Shown piece by piece: positions 1 to 9,361 of a stretch of DNA of 64,000 bases. The translations under genes and the position numbers were made by a program. The notes beneath the pieces are model-generated. The model ran no database searches. It saw only the letters and a program-made list of their open reading frames with translations, and was not told where the DNA came from. Position 1 is the stretch's first letter; each line of letters starts with the position of its first letter. This stretch comes from Meconema thalassinum (taxonomy: Eukaryota; Arthropoda; Insecta; Orthoptera; Tettigoniidae). The stretch covers positions 1,384,553,723-1,384,617,722 of the forward strand of contig OX336388.2 in the NCBI GenBank assembly GCA_946902985.2, read 5' to 3'.

Positions 1-1589
1 CCTGCTTTAAGGAGTTCTGCTATTATGTTATCCTCTCCAGGGGCTTTATTGTTTTTTAAACTTTTAACTACCTTTTCAACTTCTTCATAGGTAGGAGGGT
101 TAATCTTTGGCTGGACATTTAGGTATAATTCCTCTTCAATGTTTGTTGCCACTTCTTCACAATTTAAGAGGTCTTCAAAGTATTTTTTCCAAGTTGCTAG
201 CACTTCTGTTTGGTTGCAAACAACATTGCCATTCCTATCTTTTACCCCTACTGATCTAGCATTGTACCCTTGTTTAAAATATCTGACAGAGCGAAAAAAA
301 TCTCTTGTATTATTTTTGTTGCTATCTTCTTCTGCTTTTCTTATCTGATCTTTCACAAAGTTCCGTTTAGCAGCTCGTAATGTTTTGTTAGTCTCCCTAT
401 TTATCTGTTTGTAATTTTGTTTGTTGGTTAGAGTTTGTTTGGTAAGCATCAACTTTTTTGCTCTTAATCTATCGTCTATTAATCTTTGGCAATCCTCATT
501 AAACCAAGGTGTTTTCCCTTTTGTACTCTCTCGATAGCCTACAACTTCTTCGGCGATTGTTGTGATAGAATCCTTTATTTTTTGCCATTTTTCCTCTACC
601 GTTTGTTCTGATTCTTGTTGATCTAAAATTTGGAATCTGTTGGTTAGCTTCAGTTTAAAATCATTTTTTATAGTTTGATCAGTAAACCTTTTGATATTAA
701 TCTTTGTAGCTGTAGTTTGTTTCACTCTTTTGACTATACATAGTTTTTGTCTAAGTTTGAAAATGACTAGGTAGTGATCTGTTCCACATTCTGCACCACT
801 CCTGCTTCTTACATCTACGATGCTACTTTTGTGTCTACTTTCCACCAAAACATGGTCAATTTGATTTTTTGTTATGCCATTAGGAGATACCCATGTTGCT
901 TTATGAATATCTTTTCGAGGGAAGTGAGTGGACATAATTTTAAGGTTTTTGGCGATAGCAAAGCTGATTAGCCTTTGTCCATTATCATTGGAAATATTAT
1001 GAAGGCTGTTGCCTCCTGTGTACTGTTTCCGTATTTCTTCATTACCAACTTTTGCATTTGCATCTCCCAAAAACAATTTTATGTCATAGCTGGGTAGGGT
1101 TGTCATCAGTTGGTCTAAACTATCATAGAAAGAGTCTTTAACATCGTCCTCTGCCTCCTCAGTGGGTGCATAAAAACATACTATAGAAATATTATGAAAC
1201 TTTCCTTTTAATCGCATGTAGAACATTCTTTCATTGACTGGGTCAAACGTAATTAAGGTGTTTAAAAATGTCTTGGCTATGGCAATTCCTACACCCGCAT
1301 GGTAACTTCCATTATCACAGCCACTATAGTACAGGGTATAGCTATTGGAGTTAATTTGACCATTTAATGGCCATCTTGTCTCTTGTAGACGAACAAGATC
1401 TATGTTATACTTTTCTAGTTCCTTGGTAACTAAATCCAATTTTCCTGGTGTTGCCAGAGTTCTTACATTCCATAAACCAAATCTCAAATCCGAAATACCA
1501 AGCTTAGGTCTGTTTCCATTATTTCCGTCCGAGTTCGAGGCATACTGTTGGCGTTTCTGAACAGGAAGATTTTTTACAGGGTAAGGTTG
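1..1589 (-). CDS. LINE endonuclease-reverse transcriptase, N-terminal part, open frame
   Basis: The minus-strand frame is open from just inside a TAA at 1590-1592 down to base 1, about 529 codons, with no stop that I could find. It encodes an apurinic-like (EEP) endonuclease followed by the start of a reverse transcriptase. Visible motifs are LWNVRTL near residue 40, LQETRW near 70, LGDANAKVG near 175, NQIDHVLVE near 242 and TDHYLV near 270, which supply the expected catalytic N, E, D/N, D and H. The RT entry motif LKNNKAPGED lies near residue 510. There is no convincing Met at the 5' end of the frame, which is not unusual in old annotations of this family. The enzyme would nick the target and prime cDNA synthesis in the nucleus. 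Whether the remainder is intact cannot be told from this window. Confidence 0.85.
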
Positions 1590-1690
1590 TTAGCCTTACG
1601 CCTAACCCCCAACCTGGAGGACCAGGGTATCCCTTCTAGTCTGGCTCCTACGTCACGAAGACCTGTCCGGCATGGGAGGCCCTTCCTACC
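1..1690 (-). mobile_element. RTE-like LINE, 5' part, continues past window edge
   Basis: This is the 5' portion of a non-LTR retrotransposon read right to left. The part from about 1590 to 1690 is a GC-richer leader just before the long open frame; the frame itself covers 1589 to 1 and leaves the window. The right boundary near 1690 is approximate, because I found no clear target-site duplication and the other end is not in view. The order of endonuclease then reverse transcriptase, and the style of the motifs, fit RTE-like elements of the kind often mislabelled craniofacial development protein 2-like in insect annotations. Confidence 0.85.
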
Positions 1691-2596
1691 ATTGGTCTGA
1701 TTAATATGAATTTAGAAAAAAATGTTCACATCAAATTGACATTTAATTAGTAGCTTAGTGCGTGTGAGTAACTTATGAAGCGTTATGAAATTACTTAAGG
1801 CATTTTTAAATGCTACTGTAAAAGTGAATAATATTGGAAACATAAAAATTGAGATACAAATCAGATTGAAAACCACCTGAAACAAAAATGGAAAGTAGAG
1901 AAGAAATCAACAAGGACTTCTACGCCATGACGGAGAAAGGTTGGTTGGGATCAAACCAAGAACTACGGATTGCCCTCACTCGGATAGCATTCCACGGATT
2001 CCACCAAAATCTCTGCGAGGAAGACTTCCATCGAGTGAATGAAGAACGCGTATGTAAAACTCTGCAATGAAACGTTCGATACGTACCACTAAAATAAATG
2101 TGACATTTGGACAAAATCGCTCTGAGATTACAGCAAAGAATAGAGAACTCAGATTGCACATTCATGCACTTTTCTGTTATTATATATGTTAACAATAAAG
2201 CTTCAAATATTTTTCTTTATGGCAATTGCTAGGAACAAATATGTCCTGATCATAATCTTCAATTATTTGCAACAAGTCTCACAATTATGAATTGTGCCCT
2301 GGTTTATTCGATCCAACGATCTAAAGAAAATCAACTAGCATTTATAGAAACTTTACAATCAAGTAATTTCTATGGATATCTAACTTAAAGCCACGGTCGT
2401 CCACTCCAATTCCTCATATTAATTACAATTACCCACGACTACAGACCCCACAGTTACATAGGTAATGAGAAAAATTCTATATATACACACACTGAAGTGC
2501 ACATGGCTAAGTGACCACGATAGCCAAGCCTCTGATATGAAACAACAACTGTCCTAGTACTTCCAAGTGACTACTGGTTGACTCATCCAGTTGAAA
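1691..2596. other. Unassigned AT-rich spacer with a small ORF
   Basis: I see no known element here. It lies between the LINE leader and the HINE-like element. One short frame at 1888-2070 is listed separately because its codon use is unlike the surrounding AT-rich DNA. Confidence 0.5.
1888..2070 (+). CDS. Small orphan ORF, possible exon
   Basis: This frame has 60 codons from ATG to TGA. Many of its codons end in C or G (for example ATC AAC AAG GAC TTC TAC GCC), whereas the surrounding sequence is AT-rich. Near its 3' end, at about 2047, the bases GTATGTAA would make a good splice donor, so it could be a host exon of about 53 codons. I see no clear acceptor, no signal peptide and no motif I recognise. 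It may equally be chance or a relic of an unrecognised element. Confidence 0.2.
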   Translation: MESREEINKDFYAMTEKGWLGSNQELRIALTRIAFHGFHQNLCEEDFHRVNEERVCKTLQ

Positions 2597-3160
2597 CAGA
2601 AGTTCCGTGACGATCTAAAGAGCCTACTTTTCTTAAAATTTAAGATTCATGCCAATCTATATACACCTATCTAGAATAATGACGGATTTAAGTTGGTAAT
2701 AACGACATTTCTAATTCGTTCGAAATATACCTGGTATAATGTAGCTAATAGACCACTACAGTTGGCAGCCCTGGTGACTGAATTTATTGTTAGTTCCATC
2801 TCTTAAGGTACAAAATGCACATACAATATTTGGTTGAAGTCCAATGGATAGCATGGACGTTACATGCAGTTAGACATTGGATCGATCAGCGTGTGTAAAA
2901 TCATGTTGGCAAAAAATCATGCATGAGTTGGTTAGAAATAATCTGAAATATTATGATCTCTTGTTGTGCCTATATTGGATGAAATCCATTGTTAGTATAG
3001 AAGATACATTTATGTTAAAATTGGACCTATCAGCAGGCTTAGAGAAGTCATGTTGGCAGTACTGACGTATATAAGTTTCTCCAAATTAATCTAGATTGGC
3101 AGGTTCTATACGTGTGCAAATCTTAAAGCTGTTGGCTTACATACTTTCTGATATGTTAAT

Positions 3161-6100
3161 CTTCTTCTTCTTCTTCTTCTTCCTAGCGTTTTCCCGCTGC
3201 TGCAGGGTCCGCTGTTTTGGTCTTGGCTCGCCATTTTGCACGATCTTGGGCATCATGAGGTCTTAGATTGAGAGCCTTCATATCCGCATTTGCTGTATCA
3301 TGCCAGCGCTGTTTTGGGCGCCCACGTGGACGGTGCCCATTAACTTCAAAGGAGAGAGCGGAATTGGCAACAGTTCCAGGTGCAGCACGCAAGACGTGGC
3401 CATACCATCGAAGCCGTTTTTCCCGTGCCTTCTCAGTGATGGGTGCAACTCCTATTTGCTGGCGAACAGAGTCATTCTTTATATGATCTAGGAGTGTGAT
3501 GCCCATCGACCAACGGAGCATACGCATTTTCATGCTATGTAATTGGCGCTCCGTAGCTTTGTCAGCTGGTCGACATTCAGCACTGTACAAAGCAACAGGA
3601 CGTACTATCATGCGGTATATTTTGGACTTAAGGTATAGTGGCATCCTTCTGTCGCAGAGTACGCCTGTAACTTCCCTCCATCTCATCCATGCAGCCTTTA
3701 TCCTACTTCGCACTTCATCACCTATCTCACCATCAGCTTGTAGGCGAGATCCTAGATACCTGAAGCTTAAGGTCTTCGTCAATGTCTCTCCATCAACTTG
3801 GATGGATCCGTTGGTTGGGACAGTTTCAAGGTATTCGGTCTTCTTTTTGTTCAGTCGAAGACCGTATTGTGAGAGACGGCTGTTCCAATTTTCAACTTGA
3901 CGCTGCAATCCTATCCTGGTGGTATCAGCAAGTGCGACATCATCAGCATATAAGAGTGTCCAAGGGACATTCCTTTGCAGATCCCGTGTGACTGTGTCCA
4001 TGACTAGGACAAAGAGCAATGGGGACAGTGCAGATCCTTGGTGTACACCGACTTTCACTGGGAAGCTCTCCGAGGTGCCAACAGCACAACGTACACAACT
4101 TGTGGTGTTTGTGTATAGCATCTTGATCCAGCTGATAAGCATTTCTGGTACACCATGGTTACGAAGTGCATACCAGATCACACGATGTGGAACACGGTCG
4201 AAAGCCTTTTCAAGATCAAGAAAGGCGATATGCAGTGGCTGTTGTTTCTCGCGATGCTTTTCGATGAGCATTCTGGCAGCGAAGATTGCATCAGTTGTTC
4301 CCGCACCCTTGACGAAGCCGCACTGGTTGGTACTAATACTGACGATGTCCCGCAGTCGTCGATCAAGGATTCTCTCAAAAATCTTCATTGTGTGCGACAG
4401 GAGGCGAATTGGACGATAATTTGTACATTCTGCTGGATCACCTTTTTGTTTAAAGATAGGTACAGTGATGCTTGTAGCCCAATCACTGGGAACAGTTCCA
4501 GAGTCAACTATGGCATTGAAAAAGTTGGTCAGCCAGTTGATCGCGGGTTCTTTTAATTCCTGCAACTTCCAGAAGTCTGCCGGCAGGTCATCTGGTCCTG
4601 GTGCTTTTTGATTCTTCATACTCCTAATGGCACTGGTGACTTCCTCAGATGTGATGTGTGAGATAGGACCTGCTGTTGGAGTACCTTCTGGAATAGAGGG
4701 ATGTGGGAACTCAATGTTGGAAATCTCTTCAAAGTGTTGTTGCCAACGTTTGAGGATATCCTGTTTGTCTTGTAAACGTTGACCATCTTTGCCTTTTATG
4801 CACACATAGTGCTCAATATCCTGTACTGACTTTGTTCTAGCTTTGGTCAGCCTGAAGATAGTTTTCTCTCCTTCCTTTGAGTCCAGTGTTGTATACAGGT
4901 CATCATAGTGACTGCACCTAGCTTCAGCAACAGCTTTCTTAGCCTCACGTTTGGCTATGGCATACCTTTCCCTGTTCTCTAGAGTCTTTTGTGAGACCCA
5001 GTTTCTGTATGCCTTCCTTTTTTCATGCACCTTTTCTTGCACTTGGGGTGTCCATAGCCACGTTTGTTTATCAATTCGGTGGGAGCTAGGTTTTGTTGTA
5101 CCCAAAGTTGCTGTGGCGGTTTCAGTGACAGATTTACAGAATGTAGTCCAGGTGTTGTCTATCGCATTCAGGTCGATGGGAGGAAAATTTATACTGCCTG
5201 CTAAAGTCTCCTTTTGGTCTTTAAGCTTCCACCACTTGATCTTCTCAAGGACATTTATCCCTCTGCCTCTACGATGTTTAGAGATCCTTAAGTCTGCCGT
5301 TAGCAACTTATGTTGAGGGGCTACACAGTCATATGGTATGACCTTCACATCTGATACTAGTCGGAGATCACGGTGTCGAACAAGGATGAAGTCAATTTGG
5401 CTGCTGTAGTCACCACTGGTGTAGGTGATGAGGTGGTTTATGCGCTTTTTGAAAAACGTATTACCAATAACCAAGTCATTTGCCTCGGCGAAATCCAAAA
5501 TTTGTGTTCCATCATCATTCCGGGTACCATAGCCATTACCACCGTGGCAGCTATAACCGTCCTTGGTATGACCAACATGACCATTAAGATCACCACAGAG
5601 AAGTGGAAACTCATCTTGAGGACATGCTGAAACATGATCTTGTAGCTCTTGCCAAAACTGTTCCTTTTCTAGCTTATCACAGCCAGTTTGTGGTGCATAT
5701 GCAGAGAAGACACGAAGCCGAGAAGATGCAATGTCGATTGTAATTGACATAAGGCGGTCTGAATAGCGCTGAACCTCAGCAACTCGGTCTCTCAGGCTGG
5801 CACAAACGATGACAGCAACACCATTTCTGTTGGACGTACCATGGTAGATCAGTTTATAGCCATCTCCGATGTCACGAGATTTTTGCCCCTTCCAGCGTGT
5901 TTCTTGTACACATGCAATGTCCACTTTCCGTTCTTTCAGCATCGCTGCTAGTTCACGGCTGCGTCCAGTAAGAGTCCCAATGTTGAGCGTGGCGATGCGT
6001 AAATTTTGTCTGCTTTGGACTTGCTTCTTTAACTGGTTCCGCCCTTGAACCAGTAGCCCTTGTCCATTTGTCGCGGCGGTCAGGCGAGGCCGACGCGCGT

Positions 6101-6369
6101 CGCTTCTGGGGGACGCCCTAGCATTATCCGACAAAATTGACGTAGACATGATCCATGGGTTGCGACAGAGTTACCGACCGGCTTGTCGCCACAGCCTGGC
6201 GTCGGGCATTTTAGAGCTACTGCCAGCAGGAATTTGGGCCGCTCCTAACATGGAGAACAGACGCCCTTTGCAGCCGCTCGATCCGAGTCAGACGCTGCTA
6301 AAAATAGTTCATCCACCTTCTTCGTCGTTGGGACTCGAAGTCTTCATCCGGCGTTGAAGCTGTTGACCA
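3161..6369 (-). mobile_element. Full-length RTE-like LINE inserted in HINE copy A
   Basis: This is a 3.2 kb non-LTR element on the minus strand, the usual size for RTE-type LINEs. It is bounded by a 15 bp target-site duplication, TTCTGATATRTTAAT, at 3146-3160 and 6370-6384, with one mismatch. The undisturbed site can be read in HINE copy C near 59452. The 5' leader is about 220 bp (6150-6369). The 3' tail is (GAA)n at 3161-3182, directly after the stop codon, so there is no 3' UTR to speak of. The intact ORF and near-perfect duplication suggest a fairly recent insertion. Confidence 0.93.
3183..6149 (-). CDS. Intact RTE-like endonuclease/reverse transcriptase ORF (988 aa)
   Basis: This single ORF has the domain order endonuclease, reverse transcriptase, C-terminal region. 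The EEP endonuclease occupies about residues 50-290: LNIGTL near 56, VQETRW at 81-86, GDLNGHVG near 187, QIDFILV near 251 and APQHKLL near 277 carry the catalytic residues. The RT core follows: NQKAPGPDDLPADFW, NYRPIRLL, FLDLEKAFDRVPH, VHQGSALSPLLF and the catalytic LYADDVAL near residue 733 (YADD near 3940-3952). The C-terminal part contains RWYGHVLR and a basic RGRPKQRWHD block typical of this group. No stop or frameshift interrupts it, so the protein could be functional. It would nick chromosomal DNA and copy its own RNA, and possibly SINE RNA, in the nucleus. Exact clade assignment (RTE versus a close relative) needs a tree. Confidence 0.95.
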   Translation of the reverse strand: MSTSILSDNARASPRSDARRPRLTAATNGQGLLVQGRNQLKKQVQSRQNLRIATLNIGTLTGRSRELAAMLKERKVDIACVQETRWKGQKSRDIGDGYKLIYHGTSNRNGVAVIVCASLRDRVAEVQRYSDRLMSITIDIASSRLRVFSAYAPQTGCDKLEKEQFWQELQDHVSACPQDEFPLLCGDLNGHVGHTKDGYSCHGGNGYGTRNDDGTQILDFAEANDLVIGNTFFKKRINHLITYTSGDYSSQIDFILVRHRDLRLVSDVKVIPYDCVAPQHKLLTADLRISKHRRGRGINVLEKIKWWKLKDQKETLAGSINFPPIDLNAIDNTWTTFCKSVTETATATLGTTKPSSHRIDKQTWLWTPQVQEKVHEKRKAYRNWVSQKTLENRERYAIAKREAKKAVAEARCSHYDDLYTTLDSKEGEKTIFRLTKARTKSVQDIEHYVCIKGKDGQRLQDKQDILKRWQQHFEEISNIEFPHPSIPEGTPTAGPISHITSEEVTSAIRSMKNQKAPGPDDLPADFWKLQELKEPAINWLTNFFNAIVDSGTVPSDWATSITVPIFKQKGDPAECTNYRPIRLLSHTMKIFERILDRRLRDIVSISTNQCGFVKGAGTTDAIFAARMLIEKHREKQQPLHIAFLDLEKAFDRVPHRVIWYALRNHGVPEMLISWIKMLYTNTTSCVRCAVGTSESFPVKVGVHQGSALSPLLFVLVMDTVTRDLQRNVPWTLLYADDVALADTTRIGLQRQVENWNSRLSQYGLRLNKKKTEYLETVPTNGSIQVDGETLTKTLSFRYLGSRLQADGEIGDEVRSRIKAAWMRWREVTGVLCDRRMPLYLKSKIYRMIVRPVALYSAECRPADKATERQLHSMKMRMLRWSMGITLLDHIKNDSVRQQIGVAPITEKAREKRLRWYGHVLRAAPGTVANSALSFEVNGHRPRGRPKQRWHDTANADMKALNLRPHDAQDRAKWRAKTKTADPAAAGKR

Positions 6370-7287
6370 TTCTGATATATTAATATTAGGGTAAAAATAG
6401 AGACAGCATTTATTAACAGTTGGCAGCCTTGGTTGCTCTTAAGAATAAGCATAGTCATATCTGTTATGCTACACACAGCACATACAACATTTGGTTGAAA
6501 TCCAATTGATAGTATACTGTAGAAATTACATGTATTTAAAAATGGGTCCTATTAGCAGTCTTAGAATCATGTTGGTAGCACTGACGTACAGAAGTTACTC
6601 CAAAATAAACTAGAATGTCAGGTACTATACGTGTGCATAGTTTAAAGCTGTCGGCTTGCATACTTTCTGATATATTGGTATTTGGATAAGAAAATAGAGA
6701 GGGAGCATTTATTAACAGTTGGCAGCCCTGGTGGCTATTAAGAAGACGCTGTCATATCTGTTTATGTACACATAGCACATACGAAATTTGGTTGAATTCC
6801 AATTTATAGTGTATAAGTTACATGCAATTCAAAATAGGACCTATCAGCTGGCTTCTAATCATTTTGGCAACACTGCCATGTATGGCCTCCTGGAAATTAA
6901 ACTGAAATATTATTACCGATACGTGTGCCAATTTTAAAATAGCTCCCTTTCATACTTTCCAAGATATCCAACATGGAGCTCAAATTTCAATTGCAATTTT
7001 TCTGCATTTGGTAGCTCTGACATCATTTTCAGAAACGGCATTGAGATATTCAGGTATAGATCTTTACTTCTACCAAATTTTGTTTTGATTGCTGCAGCCG
7101 TTTAGGATTTGATACGGTGGACACACACACAGCCAGACAGACAGACAGAAGGACAGACGGACAGACACACACATTTGCCCGGATCGATCTCATACGTCTA
7201 TTTTTTCCTCATTTTTGCAAAATGTGAAAAGTAGGCTAAAAATGAGTCAATGATTTCCTATGGGTCTAAAGGCCAGTAAAGGCGTAA

Positions 7288-7612
7288 GAAAATGACAATC
7301 CACAACCTGCTTCCAGTCGACGGGCCGGATCAGGAATGGAATGAAAGAAGCCCCCATCTAGCGGCGAGGATATGAACTGTACTGGCTGCCGAAGCCTGTC
7401 GCACTCCCCTGGTGAAATGATTAAATGAATGACAGATGAAATGAAATAACAGTGGAGAGTGTTGCAGGAATGAAATTGTGACAGGGAAAACCGGAGTACC
7501 CGGAGAAAACCCTGTCTGCCTCCGCTTTGTCCTGCACAAATCTCACATGGAGTGACCGGGATTTGAACCACGGACCCAGCAGTGAGAGGCCGGCGTGCTG
7601 CCGCCTAATCCA
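7288..7612 (-). mobile_element. tRNA-derived SINE, family S1, copy a
   Basis: This SINE of about 325 bp is in minus orientation and bounded by a perfect 13 bp duplication, AGTAAAGGCGTAA, at 7275-7287 and 7613-7625. Its head (right side) has an A-box-like stretch, degraded here, and a clear B box GGTTCAAATCC, so pol III transcription from a tRNA-like promoter is inferred. Copies b (24470-24802) and c (63796-64000) share the same body. It sits just outside HINE copy A. Confidence 0.9.
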
Positions 7613-7625
7613 AGTAAAGGCGTAA

Positions 7626-8641
7626 TATTGGCCATATTTCCATCATATCTAAACGGTAGGTCAAAGAGAGTGTCGAGTTATACCGTTCTTGTTATCAAGT
7701 TATGGCCATTGAAAATTTGAGCTACTGCATAGTGTTTTGCATCTTGCTCGCCTGAGTAGATCTGAATAGTGTGGCAAGAACAAAACTAGAGCTTCCACGT
7801 CTATGAATATCAACAGAATGTGGTGAATGATGTTAATGAAGAAGCCAGGAGTCGTCCAGTACTACCGCAAGTCGTAAGAGTTTCTACTGCCGCGACGAAT
7901 GAACACGTGCCGCTGAATATCGAGCATTAACATTCACATTGCGACATTCACAGCACATCATACATGCCAGGAATCAAACTGAATTAGCTCAACAAAGTGA
8001 TTGCGAACAGAATCTGGTTCTTTTGATGCGCTTGCCCATTCTTGACACCACTTACCCGTTGTTGGAATCACCGACGCAATTTTCTGGTGACTAATTCAAC
8101 TACCACTCATTACTAAGTGATTATCGATTATTATTCCTGTTGTTGGTCATACATTTAAGGGGTTGGTACACCTTGGTCATCAGAACCATGCACTTGGGTG
8201 TGCGCTGCATGTGTCTGATAACCTGTGTTTTTGTGACGACTAATTGTAGTTGCTTATACCTGAGATTGGGGTAAGTTCTCCGAGGCCTTTCTTATTGATG
8301 GGACTCGAGGCTTGGAAATCCAGAGTTGTAGCTCCCCATTTGTGATGTGGAGGATGACTCCACGCATTATGCTACGCTGGTAGGAGAGTGATTAAAATCA
8401 GTAAAGAATTGCCCCTCTTAAATTCTTAAATGAAGCGATTACAAAGGAGGGGGGGGAACTCAAGAGTGTTGCATCAATTCATTCAATATACTCATATTAA
8501 TGACTTTAACACACAAAGAAATCTAAAGCAAAAATAACGCATCACAGTGCTCAAGTGAGTCTTCGGACCAAACTTCACAGACTCGAATGATGTGCGTCAT
8601 TTTAAGATGTCAGTTTTTAATAACTTGTGCTTCTTTAATAA
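7626..8641. other. Unassigned region with a possible broken ORF
   Basis: The first 100 bp or so resembles generic repeat flank. A short frame near 7860-8090 reads as coding-like for about 60 codons (RALTFTLRHSQ, then LVLLMRLPILDTTYPLLE) but I cannot place it in a family. Two stretches near 8235-8275 and 8635-8675 resemble each other (ACTAATTG, AGTTGCT, TTGGGGTAAG), a diverged direct repeat about 400 bp apart. Confidence 0.35.
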
Positions 8642-9361
8642 CTAATTGCAGTTGCTAGGGCCTAACATTGGGGTAAGAGGATATCTAGGTATTATGATCG
8701 GGGACAATAAGAGAGAGAGGTCTTGTAAATCATAAAGATAATCGGGATTAGCACTGACAAGCTCATTAACTTGGCACTCCAAGCTCTTAGTGATCACCTT
8801 GGGTAGATTATTGGCTGAGGAATAACCTAACCACCAAGGGAAGATGATAAAGAAAAGGGAGTGGGTTTCGGACTGGAAAAAAGGGATGGAGAAATAGTAG
8901 GAGAGTCCCCCAAAAGTTATAAGTTTAACTTTAAATGTCCTAAAAGGTGACTGCCACTGCAAATCAGCTCTCCTATACCTAAAGTGAGTAGGGACCTGGA
9001 CAAAGCTAACGGGAGACGCAGCTAGAACTTGGGCGGTTTGCGAGAGGGTGGCTTTAGAGTATTCCCTCTCAAGCATACATATGCCTACTATGGGGAAGGG
9101 TGAAGGTCTGGCAAGACAAGGAGTAACAGATTTATTATGTATCTGTTCAAAGTAATTTGAAGAACGCCAATAATTTGAATAGGTTTCGATATTTGTTGTC
9201 TTCGAAATTGTAGAATTTCTAAAGAGAGACCAAATGCTTCCAAGAAGGATAGGAATAAACCAATTATACTTTTGGGAATAATTTTGGTAAGTGCACCAAT
9301 AGTTGCATTTGGAAATGGCTAAGATTTTACCCAGCAAGGAGCCGACTAAAAGTTTAGGCAA
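8642..9361 (-). CDS. Unrecognised 239-codon ORF, possibly a shadow
   Basis: This is the longest frame of the stretch that I cannot assign to an element. It is rich in aromatic, Ser and Ile residues and has no motif I know. On the opposite strand near 8990-9060 a frame reads TWTKLTGDAARTWAVCERV, which has the feel of an LTR-retrotransposon gag core. The minus-strand frame may therefore be only the shadow of a decayed plus-strand gag. I list it because of its length, with low confidence that it is a gene. Confidence 0.2.
   Translation of the reverse strand: MPKLLVGSLLGKILAISKCNYWCTYQNYSQKYNWFIPILLGSIWSLFRNSTISKTTNIETYSNYWRSSNYFEQIHNKSVTPCLARPSPFPIVGICMLEREYSKATLSQTAQVLAASPVSFVQVPTHFRYRRADLQWQSPFRTFKVKLITFGGLSYYFSIPFFQSETHSLFFIIFPWWLGYSSANNLPKVITKSLECQVNELVSANPDYLYDLQDLSLLLSPIIIPRYPLTPMLGPSNCN

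Larger units (their letters stand above)
2597..7243 (-). mobile_element. HINE/DINE-1-like Helentron, copy A, split by a LINE
   Basis: Read on the minus strand, the element starts near 7243 with TTTAGCCTACTTTTCAC and ends near 2600 with the inverted copy of that motif (2627 region) followed by a decayed stem-loop (AGTTC...GATCT, 2601-2616). Just inside the 5' end is an AC/ACAG-rich microsatellite (7122-7172), which reads as (GTCT/GT)n on the minus strand. The body is made of imperfect tandem units of about 290 bp marked by CAGTTGGCAGCC (near 2759, 6418, 6715). This layout matches Drosophila DINE-1 and other HINEs: subterminal inverted repeats, a GTCY-type microsatellite, internal tandem repeats and a 3' stem-loop. 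It encodes nothing. A complete RTE-like LINE interrupts it at 3161-6369. Confidence 0.7.

Noticed and set aside
3919..4556. Plus-strand frames of up to 166 codons across 3.3-5.6 kb
   Set aside because: They are antisense shadows of the intact LINE ORF on the minus strand.
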